Source: Muribaculaceae bacterium (GTDB taxonomy: Bacteria > Bacteroidota > Bacteroidia > Bacteroidales > Muribaculaceae). From it: 28,766 bases of DNA. The position numbers and the translations under genes are program-made. Below, in pieces: positions 22,353 through 28,766 of the stretch. Positions within the stretch are counted from its first letter, which is position 1. Each line of letters begins with the position of its first letter. Location of the stretch: assembly GCA_024400895.1 (NCBI GenBank), contig JAKSMA010000001.1, positions 1 through 28,766 of the forward strand, given 5' to 3'. The notes beneath the pieces were generated by a model that did not search any database, was not told the DNA's origin, and saw only the letters and a list, made by a program, of their open reading frames with translations.

Positions 22353-23078
22353 TTATTCTTCTTCAGCTTCCTTCATTGTAGTGAACACGTTTTGAACATC
22401 GTCGTCTTCTTCCACAGCGTCGATCAGTTTTTCAACTGCAGCGCGGCCTTCAGCGTCGAGTTCCTTAGTGTCGGTAGGGTCGTAAACGAATTCAGTGCTT
22501 GTGATTTCGAATTCGTTGTCTTCAAGATACTTCTGAATTTCGGCATTTGATTCGAATGCACCAGAGATGATGATTTCTTCTTCGTCTTGGTCGAAATCTT
22601 CAGCACCGAAGTCGATAAGTTCGAGTTCGAGGTCGTCCAAAGTCACGCCATCCTTAGGCTTGATGTGGAAGTAGCACTTGTGGGTGAACATGAATGCCAC
22701 AGAACCGCTGTTGCCGAGCGAGCCACCGTTCTTGTTGAAGTAGGTGCGGAGGTTAGCCACGGTGCGGGTAGTGTTGTCGGTAGCAGTTTCAACGAGCACA
22801 GCTACACCACCAGGAGCGTATCCTTCGTAGATTACTTCCTTGTAGTCCTTAGCGTCCTTGTCGGTAGCTTTCTTGATAGCACGTTCTACGGTGTCCTTAG
22901 GCATGTTGGCAGCCTTAGCGTTGCTCATGAGGGCACGCAGACGAGAGTTGGCTGTTGGGTCAGGACCGCCGGCCTTTACAGCCATAGTGATTTCCTTACC
23001 AATGCGGGTAAATGTACGCGACATATTACCCCATCTTTTCATTTTTCTTGCTTTGCGATATTCAAAAGCTCTTCCCAT
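22353..23078 (-). CDS. yebC: YebC/PmpR/TACO1 family protein
   Basis: A 241-residue protein. It opens 'MGRAFEYRKARKMKRWGNMSRTFTRIGKEI', the Bacteroidota form of the usual 'MAGHSKWxNIxHRK', then 'AVKAGGPDPTANSRLRALMSNAKAANMPKDTVERAIKKA' and 'YEGYAPGGVAVLVETATDN', the core of the family. Long annotated as a DNA-binding regulator, the family is now better known for helping ribosomes through stalled proline stretches (TACO1-like); the second role is more likely here. It lies 45 bases after the cupin gene without a promoter box, so it belongs to the pheT unit. Confidence 0.93.
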   Translation of the reverse strand: MGRAFEYRKARKMKRWGNMSRTFTRIGKEITMAVKAGGPDPTANSRLRALMSNAKAANMPKDTVERAIKKATDKDAKDYKEVIYEGYAPGGVAVLVETATDNTTRTVANLRTYFNKNGGSLGNSGSVAFMFTHKCYFHIKPKDGVTLDDLELELIDFGAEDFDQDEEEIIISGAFESNAEIQKYLEDNEFEITSTEFVYDPTDTKELDAEGRAAVEKLIDAVEEDDDVQNVFTTMKEAEEE

Positions 23079-23123
23079 GTGCTCATGTCGTTTTTTATGT
23101 TGTTGTTTTTGTTTAGTTGCTGA

Positions 23124-23462
23124 TTATTCGTGATGCTCACTAACGATTCCGATAAACACGAGGTCTTCGTCGGCATTGTTGATGAGGCTGTGGCCGTGGC
23201 CCATAGGGCAATAGTGCATTTGGCCCACGCCGAAGTCTTCTTCAGTGCCGTCGTCCATCACGATGTGCCCCTTGCCACTGAGGATGAAATAGGTTTCGCT
23301 ATTGCGCTCGTGCATGTGCATGCCGATGGATGCGCCTGGGTGCAATGTGCCGTGCATGATGCGGTTTTGCTCATCGAGGTGAGTCTTCACCACATATTCC
23401 TTCTCGCCACCCTTGAAGTTGGGCACGATAGCGGCTTCCATTTTGCTGAAATCGATAATCAT
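23124..23462 (-). CDS. Small single-domain cupin protein
   Basis: A 112-residue cytoplasmic protein. Cupin motif 1 is 'GMHMHERNSETYFILSGKG' (about 47-65; metal ligands H48, H50, E55 by position) and motif 2 'YCPMGHGHSLIN' (about 83-94, with two His). Single-domain cupins may be sugar isomerases, dioxygenases or binding proteins; nothing here decides. It sits 30 bases after pheT and upstream of yebC in one transcript. Confidence 0.88.
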   Translation of the reverse strand: MIIDFSKMEAAIVPNFKGGEKEYVVKTHLDEQNRIMHGTLHPGASIGMHMHERNSETYFILSGKGHIVMDDGTEEDFGVGQMHYCPMGHGHSLINNADEDLVFIGIVSEHHE

Positions 23463-23492
23463 ATTTCGAGTTGTTTAATAATCGTTTGAAAA

Positions 23493-25958
23493 TTAGCGGA
23501 GTTGTGCGCCCACTTCCTTTTGGAGGTTAGCCACAATCTTCTTCATCACTGCTTCAATTTGCTTGTCTTGAAGTGTCTTTTGGTCGTCTTGGAGGAACAT
23601 AGCGATAGCGTAGCTCTTCTTGCCGGTTTCAAGGTGCTTGCCTTCGTACACGTCGAAGAGTGTTACGCTCTTGAGGAGCTTGCGTTCGCTTTGTTCAACC
23701 ACGCGCTTGATTTGCTCGTAAGTGACGCTTGTGTCGACGAGCAGAGCCAAGTCGCGGCGCACAGGCAAAGTCTTAGGAATGTCGTAGAACTTCACGCTCT
23801 TCTTTGCAGCGAGTTTGCAGAGCAAATTCCAGTTGAATTGTGCGAAGTACACTTCCTGTTCCACGTCAAACTTCTTAGCCACCTCTTCGCTTACCACGCC
23901 GAGAACACCGATGAGTTTGCCACCGCGATTTTTGTAGGTGAGTGCTGGAACCAGCAAATCGTTTTCCATTTGTTCAACCACCAGTTCCTTTTCGCTGATA
24001 CCGAGGCGGCGGAACATGTTTTCAACTGCAGCCTTCAGGTCGTAGACGGTGAGTGGGCGAACAGCGTCGGCCCAACTGTCGTCGTGGTTGTTACCGGTGA
24101 GCCACATGCCAAGTGCTTGGTGCTCGGTGTAAGGAGCAAGAGCCGCTTCGGTGTTGTCGGTTTCGGCATCGTAGCGGTATACATCGCCGAATTCATACAT
24201 CTTGAGGTTGCCGTTCTTGCGGTTGATATTGCGAGCGAGGCTTTCAAGGCCACCGAAGAGCATGGTTTGACGCATCACGTTGAGGTCGCCGCTGAGGGCG
24301 TTCATCAAGCGCACGCAGTTCTTTTCTGGGTAGCTTTCGAGTCCTTCGTAGTAGCTTGAGCTGGTGAGCGAGTTGTTCATGATTTCGTGGTAACCTGCTG
24401 CGGTGAGTTGCTCAGAGATGAGATTCTGCATATCGTCGCGGAAGTCAACATCAGTCTTGTTGCTGAGCGTGCCCTTCACTTCACTGGTGAATTCCACATT
24501 GTTGTAGCCATACACACGGAGAATGTCTTCCACCACGTCGCATGGGCGTTGCACATCCACACGGTAGGTAGGAACTACGATATTGATTTTTTCATCGTCT
24601 TCGCTTTCAATCTTCATTTCAAGGCTTTCAACGATGCTCTTGATAGTTTCCTTGTCGATGTCCTTGCCGATGAGGCCAGTTACATAGTTGAACTTCAATT
24701 CCACAGGGAAGCCAGGGAATTCGCGGCTCTTCATGTCGATGATGTCGCCACAAATTTCACCGCCAGCGAGTTCCTTCACGAGAAGGGCAGCGAGTTTCAA
24801 GTTGTAGACGGTTTCGTTAGGGTCGATACCGCGTTCGAAGCGGAACGAAGCGTCGGTGTTCAAACCGAAGCGGTGAGCGCTCTTGCGCACCCATGTTGGG
24901 TGGAAGTAGGCGCTTTCGAGGAACACGTCGGTAGTGGTTTCGGTAACGCCAGAATCAAGGCCACCAAACACACCGCCGATGCACATAGGCTCTTCGGCGT
25001 TGCAAATCATGAGGTCGCGGTCGGTGAGTGTGCGTTCCACACCGTCGAGGGTGGTGAACTTGGTGCCAGGAGCCACGGTCTTCACAACCACCTTGTCGCC
25101 TTTCACCTTAGCAAGGTCGAAGCAGTGCATAGGTTGGCCGGTGCCAAGGAGTATGTAGTTGGTGATGTCCACGACATTGTTGATTGGGCGTTGGCCAATG
25201 GCAGAGAGGTGGTCTTTGAGCCACTTTGGACTTTCCTTCACTTTCACGCCGCGAATGGTGAGGCCGCTGTAGCGAGGGCATGCTTCAGTGTTTTCCACTT
25301 CCACAGGAATTGCACCGTCGGCACGGTCGGTCTTGAATGCTTCCACACTTGGGCGGTGGAGGCGGGTTTCGTAGCCATTGCGTTTCATCCATGCATAGAG
25401 GTCGCGAGCCACACCGTAGTGTGAAGCGCCGTCCACGCGGTTAGGGGTGAGGTCTACTTCGATGAGCCAGTCGCTGTCCACGCCATAGTATTCAGCGGCG
25501 GGAGTTCCCACTTTGGTGTCGGCAGGGAGCACGATGATGCCATCGTGGCTGGTGCCCACGCCGATTTCGTCTTCGGCACAAATCATACCGCACGATTCCA
25601 CGCCACGGAGCTTAGAGCGCTTGATGGTGAATTCGTCGTCGCCATCGTAAAGTTTAGTGCCGATAGTTGCCACAATCACCTTTTGTCCGGCGGCTACATT
25701 GGCAGCGCCACACACGATTTGTGATGGGGCTTCGCCATTGCCGAGGTCGACAGTGGTCACGTGAAGGTGGTCGCTGTTGGGGTGCATTTCGCAAGTGAGC
25801 ACTTCGCCCACTACGAGCCCCTTCAGACCGCCTTTGATAGTTTCTACTTCTTCAAGAGCACCAACTTCCAAGCCGAGAGAGGTGAGCGCAACGCTCACTT
25901 CTTGTGGAGTCAAATCGAAGTCGATGTATTCCTTCAACCATTTATATGAAACGTTCAT
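23493..25958 (-). CDS. pheT: Phenylalanine--tRNA ligase beta subunit
   Basis: The beta half of the alpha2-beta2 enzyme that charges tRNA-Phe. Its 821 residues begin with an N-terminal B1 and tRNA-binding OB domain (about 40-150, 'GEVLTCEMHPNSDHLHVTTVDLG'), then B3/B4 editing region ('QRPINNVVDITNYILLGTGQPMH'), B5 and a catalytic-like core, and a C-terminal anticodon-binding fold ('LPVRRDLALLVDTSVTYEQIKRVV'). Length is normal for Bacteroidota. The pheS gene is not adjacent, as is common in this phylum. First gene of pheT-cupin-yebC(-luxS), with a consensus promoter and a leader hairpin. Confidence 0.98.
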   Translation of the reverse strand: MNVSYKWLKEYIDFDLTPQEVSVALTSLGLEVGALEEVETIKGGLKGLVVGEVLTCEMHPNSDHLHVTTVDLGNGEAPSQIVCGAANVAAGQKVIVATIGTKLYDGDDEFTIKRSKLRGVESCGMICAEDEIGVGTSHDGIIVLPADTKVGTPAAEYYGVDSDWLIEVDLTPNRVDGASHYGVARDLYAWMKRNGYETRLHRPSVEAFKTDRADGAIPVEVENTEACPRYSGLTIRGVKVKESPKWLKDHLSAIGQRPINNVVDITNYILLGTGQPMHCFDLAKVKGDKVVVKTVAPGTKFTTLDGVERTLTDRDLMICNAEEPMCIGGVFGGLDSGVTETTTDVFLESAYFHPTWVRKSAHRFGLNTDASFRFERGIDPNETVYNLKLAALLVKELAGGEICGDIIDMKSREFPGFPVELKFNYVTGLIGKDIDKETIKSIVESLEMKIESEDDEKINIVVPTYRVDVQRPCDVVEDILRVYGYNNVEFTSEVKGTLSNKTDVDFRDDMQNLISEQLTAAGYHEIMNNSLTSSSYYEGLESYPEKNCVRLMNALSGDLNVMRQTMLFGGLESLARNINRKNGNLKMYEFGDVYRYDAETDNTEAALAPYTEHQALGMWLTGNNHDDSWADAVRPLTVYDLKAAVENMFRRLGISEKELVVEQMENDLLVPALTYKNRGGKLIGVLGVVSEEVAKKFDVEQEVYFAQFNWNLLCKLAAKKSVKFYDIPKTLPVRRDLALLVDTSVTYEQIKRVVEQSERKLLKSVTLFDVYEGKHLETGKKSYAIAMFLQDDQKTLQDKQIEAVMKKIVANLQKEVGAQLR

Positions 25959-26001
25959 AACTTGAGATATGTATTTTTTGTTGTTTTATTTCTGCGTTGT
26001 G

Positions 26002-26019
26002 AGGCACTCACAAGTGCCT
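26002..26019 (-). promoter_or_regulatory. Hairpin at the 5' end of the pheT mRNA
   Basis: Perfect 7-bp stem AGGCACT/AGTGCCT with a 4-base loop (26002-26008, 26013-26019). It starts only a few bases after the predicted transcript start and about 44 bases before the pheT ATG. No Phe-rich leader peptide or T-box was seen, so classical attenuation is unlikely. Confidence 0.55.
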
Positions 26020-26028
26020 ATATTCGTG

Positions 26029-26060
26029 CAAATTTACAAAGAATTTTCCATTTGCCCAAA
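26029..26060 (-). promoter_or_regulatory. Promoter of the pheT operon (TTTG-N20-TAAATTTG)
   Basis: A full match to the consensus: TAAATTTG is the complement of 26029-26036 and TTTG of 26057-26060, 20 bases apart. Confidence 0.8.
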
Positions 26061-26650
26061 TAGATATTTGAAAGTGCGGGGCAACTGTGCCAAAAAGGGT
26101 TGTTGGAGGGAGGATTTTAGTGGACGTGTGTGGAGATTGATGGCGTGTGTGAGCACCCGAAACAATTGAAACACCCGAAACACCTGAAACACCCGAAACA
26201 CCTTTTCGGTACCGTTTTGACTGCGGAATGGGTGTATAATGTGCAGTGAATGTGATGTTTGACGTGGCTTTGTGGTCGAAATTTCTATTGGAAACTGTAA
26301 GCAATTGCGTGTGGGAACATTGAGATTTGAAAGTTGAGGCACTTGTTGAAATAAAAATCGGGCAAACGCTATTTGTGGCAATCCACCAAGTGAAACATCT
26401 GGGATGAAATATTCAATATGACAAAGAACTCTGCTGCGAAGATAAGTTTTTTTTAGCCATGAACAATGCCAAAAGGGGATTTCAAAATGCTCCACACATA
26501 ATAACTACAAAACAACTTCATGTATCTACAATTCTCAAATTCTGTGTTTTGTAAAAAAACGTAATCAACATGAGATAACTATCCCCACTATATTTCCACT
26601 GTTTTGAAGCATTGTATTACATGCTCGATAGGGTGGCGGGATTGGAAACA
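26061..26650. other. Gene-free region upstream of pheT
   Basis: Contains the 9-bp tandem repeat at 26154-26207. The remainder shows no start-to-stop frame with family features and no -7 box on either strand that I would support; a 153-codon minus-strand frame (26034-26495) runs through the repeat and the pheT promoter and is rejected. Confidence 0.6.
26154..26207. repeat. 9-bp tandem repeat, consensus CACCCGAAA
   Basis: Six units in a row: CACCCGAAA (three times), one CAATTGAAA, one CACCTGAAA and a degenerate CACCTTTTC. Perfect 9-base register throughout. Confidence 0.9.
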
Positions 26651-26653
26651 TGC

Positions 26654-26693
26654 AAAAAAATGCACCCGTCGGGAGTTGAAACCCGTCGGGTGC
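26654..26693 (-). terminator. Terminator of the dockerin-protein gene
   Basis: Stem GCACCCG/CGGGTGC (26662-26668, 26687-26693), continued by CGGG/CCCG after one mismatch, then seven T on the minus strand. It lies 51 bases past the stop. Confidence 0.9.
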
Positions 26694-26743
26694 TGTATTT
26701 ATGTGTTGGCTGATTCTGCAGTGTGCAGAGTCGGCACTTCGGA

Positions 26744-28766
26744 TTAACCGAGGATGAGGTTAACGAGAGCGGTAACGTCAGATACGTTAACTACGCCGTC
26801 GCCGTTGATGTCGCAAACGCTGTCGCTGTATTCTGCTTCACCAAGAATCTTGCTGATGAGAGCAGTAACGTCAGATACGTTAACGATGCCGTCGCCGTTG
26901 ATGTCGCCAGGGATGCTACCAGCTTCGTCCTTCACTTCTACAGGGAGGAGTTGGAGTTGGTCTTTGTACTTAGCTACGAAACCAGTTACGGTGAAAGTCT
27001 TGCCTGCGAGAGTTTCAGGAATCTTCACTGCACTTGCAAACTTGTTGAACACTTGGAGGTCAACAGTGCCGTCGTTACCAGTGTAAGTGTCGGCAGTTTC
27101 AGTAGCGGTGAGTACTACGCCAGGGATAGTAACATATTGGTGAATCATGTCTTGTGAAAGGTCTTCGAGAGCCAATTCTTCTGGTTCTACAGGAGCGCCT
27201 TCGCCACTCTTCACTGCAGTAGCGTCAACAGGAACGATTTCCTTGTAGCCATCGTAAGTTACCCAGTGAGCAACGAGGTTCTTGATCTTGTCACCGTTCA
27301 CAAACTTGTTGGTGAGGTAACCGTAAACCAAACCGAAGGTGTTGTCGTCCTTCACATACATGTAAGAACCGTTTTGGTAGATAACGCTGAGTTCAGCAGA
27401 AATCATACCCTTAACGCCTGAAGCGAGGCTGTAGAGGCCGTTGATGTCGGCAACAGGGTCAACTGGCAGTGGATCGCCGTTTTCTTGAGTGATAACAACA
27501 GGGATTACTTGGTAGTCGGTAGACTTGGTAGAGCTGTTGTAGTGTGAACCGATAACAGCGTATACGTTGTACTTCTTGCTGTAGTCCTTAGGAAGTTGAG
27601 CGCCGAGGTTGCTGAACCAGAGAGCTGTGTTGCCTGCAGCGTCGGTAACAGTACCAGCAGTGGTGTTGATGGTAGCGCTCTTGATGAGGATGTAGTGACC
27701 GAAGTTAGCGTGGCTCATAGTAGCAGCGGTGAGAGGAAGCTCTTCAGGAACGAGTTCAGCCTTTCCTGATGGAGCCTTGAAGTTCTTAGGAGTCTTCAAT
27801 TCTGGTTCACCGTTGTAAGTGGTCTTGGTTCCGCTGAAGCCAGCTGGAATCACGTCGCCTTGTTCGTAAGATTTACCTACATTGCCGTAAACGAGCATGT
27901 AGCCAGTGTTGTCCTTAACCCAGAGGTTTTGACCGCCTTGAGCAATCACAGTGACAGGGTTGCGGAAGGTAGCTTCTGAGTCGTTAGCGAGTTGTTGGTA
28001 TTCAGCGATGCTTACGCCTTCAACTGAGCTGGTGTCGCCAGCCAACTTCACTGCTGTTGGGAGCATTACATAAGAAACGGTGCCGGCTGTCTTGTCTTCC
28101 CAAGCGCCAACGATACCGTAAACGTCAACATTTACAGAGTCTTTCTTTTCAGAGAAACCACCCATACCGGTTTGGCAACCAGCAACACCGCTCTTGTCGG
28201 TGATGGTCTTGTTGAGGAAAGAAGTGGTAGCGCCCTTAATCACTACATAGTGACCGAACATGTCCTTAGCGATGTCGCTTACTTGGATCACTTCTGGGTC
28301 AACAGGAGCGTTAGCGCCCTTTTCGAGACCGCTGTTAGCGTCAACTACCAATTCAGGTTCGCTCTTGTATGTTTTCTTCAAACCGTTGAAGCCAGCTACG
28401 ATTTCGTCGCCGTTCTTGAAGGTCTTGCCTACGTTGCCATAGAAGAGAGCGTAGCCAGAGTTGTCCTTAGCGTAGATGCTGTTGCCGTTTTGTGCGAGCA
28501 CGGTAACTGGGTTGGCGAAACGCACGTGAGTTTCGTCAGCTACTACTTGATAAGCAGCGATGTTGCTTACTTCAGTCACTTCGCCCATCACGTATTCGTT
28601 GCTCACTACGTCGCTCACCTTGCCGTTGAGAGCTGCGATAGCCTTAACGGTGGTAGTAGCGGTGATTGCGATAGGAGCTGTGTACTGTGCAGAAGCGGCA
28701 GTTGGGTTGGTGCCATCGAGAGTGTAGTGGATGGTTGCGCCCACGGTACCAGTCTTCAATTCGAGG
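26744..28766 (-). CDS. Large secreted repeat protein with C-terminal dockerin (5' end beyond window)
   Basis: At least 674 residues, open through the right edge, so the start and signal peptide are not seen. Counting from the first in-frame TTG (28759): residues 5-56 are a chitobiase C-terminal-like (CHB_HEX_C_1) domain ('GATIHYTLDGTNPTAA'). There follow three repeats of about 180 residues (62-241, 246-425, 436-612). The first two are the most alike ('RFANPVTVLAQNG', 'YGNVGKTFKNGDEIVAGFNG') and look like OB-type folds common in exported Bacteroidales proteins. Residues 617-671 form a dockerin type I domain with two 'DINGDGxVNVSDVTAL' calcium-binding repeats. Likely cell-surface; possibly binding a polysaccharide or partner. 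No cohesin or catalytic domain is visible. Confidence 0.85.
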   Translation of the reverse strand, partial: LELKTGTVGATIHYTLDGTNPTAASAQYTAPIAITATTTVKAIAALNGKVSDVVSNEYVMGEVTEVSNIAAYQVVADETHVRFANPVTVLAQNGNSIYAKDNSGYALFYGNVGKTFKNGDEIVAGFNGLKKTYKSEPELVVDANSGLEKGANAPVDPEVIQVSDIAKDMFGHYVVIKGATTSFLNKTITDKSGVAGCQTGMGGFSEKKDSVNVDVYGIVGAWEDKTAGTVSYVMLPTAVKLAGDTSSVEGVSIAEYQQLANDSEATFRNPVTVIAQGGQNLWVKDNTGYMLVYGNVGKSYEQGDVIPAGFSGTKTTYNGEPELKTPKNFKAPSGKAELVPEELPLTAATMSHANFGHYILIKSATINTTAGTVTDAAGNTALWFSNLGAQLPKDYSKKYNVYAVIGSHYNSSTKSTDYQVIPVVITQENGDPLPVDPVADINGLYSLASGVKGMISAELSVIYQNGSYMYVKDDNTFGLVYGYLTNKFVNGDKIKNLVAHWVTYDGYKEIVPVDATAVKSGEGAPVEPEELALEDLSQDMIHQYVTIPGVVLTATETADTYTGNDGTVDLQVFNKFASAVKIPETLAGKTFTVTGFVAKYKDQLQLLPVEVKDEAGSIPGDINGDGIVNVSDVTALISKILGEAEYSDSVCDINGDGVVNVSDVTALVNLILG

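Noticed and set aside
24387..25424. Long plus-strand frames opposite pheT (also 23502-24359)
   Set aside because: Antisense shadows of the strongly biased pheT codons; composition is dominated by His, Val, Phe and Glu.
26154..26207. CRISPR array
   Set aside because: Units are 9 bases with no spacers between them; no cas gene is near.
26034..26495. A 153-codon minus-strand frame upstream of pheT
   Set aside because: It runs through the 9-bp repeat and the pheT promoter, has no recognisable domain, and its repetitive part is a by-product of the tandem repeat.

Overview
The window is a piece of a Bacteroidota chromosome, most likely order Bacteroidales (a gut or oral commensal near Prevotella or Muribaculaceae; no 16S gene is present, so the genus is left open). 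The grounds are the BspA-type leucine-rich-repeat proteins, the Bacteroidota-style LysS, PheT and YebC, the absence of Shine-Dalgarno boxes, and about fifteen upstream sites fitting the Bacteroidota sigma-factor consensus TAnnTTTG. Several of these also carry TTTG 20-21 bases further upstream.

Layout, left to right. (1) 1-2667: a tandem array of at least three secreted BspA-like LRR genes on the minus strand, with identical ends and different middles. It is followed by a small truncated secreted ORF and a divergent LuxR-type regulator (3233-3964). (2) 4237-7275: lysS and a stand-alone AAA ATPase. (3) 7396-10922: thyA-folA-acyltransferase operon plus a second acyltransferase. (4) 11331-12487 (+): a two-gene operon of a transglutaminase-like protein and a YiiX-type papain-fold amidase. 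(5) 12718-14489 (+): an AbiE type IV toxin-antitoxin module, lying between two 99-bp direct repeats of the vanW 3' end. (6) 14497-18116 (-): methyltransferase-vanW operon and an ABC exporter (ATPase plus permease). (7) 18428-18967: a decayed ATPase/nuclease-like gene between two near-identical terminator hairpins. (8) 19271-21473 (-): secreted alkaline phosphatase and a small secreted protein. (9) 21709-25958 (-): pheT, a cupin gene, yebC and luxS. (10) 25959-26743: a gene-free stretch holding a 9-bp tandem repeat. (11) 26744-28766 (-): the 3' part of a large secreted, dockerin-ended repeat protein that continues past the right edge.

Most of the window is housekeeping (translation, folate/thymidylate, quorum/methyl cycle) interspersed with accessory cell-surface genes. 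Three places stand out as recently rearranged. The BspA array looks like constant-variable-constant cassettes able to recombine. The AbiE module appears to have been inserted at the vanW/yiiX convergent junction, with duplication of a 99-bp segment that is both the vanW C-terminus and a plus-strand terminator; AbiE also has a perfect 15-bp inverted repeat wrapped round its promoter. The ATPase remnant at 18428-18967 has lost its start and its whole N-terminal part. No rRNA, tRNA, CRISPR array, integrase or transposase gene was seen.
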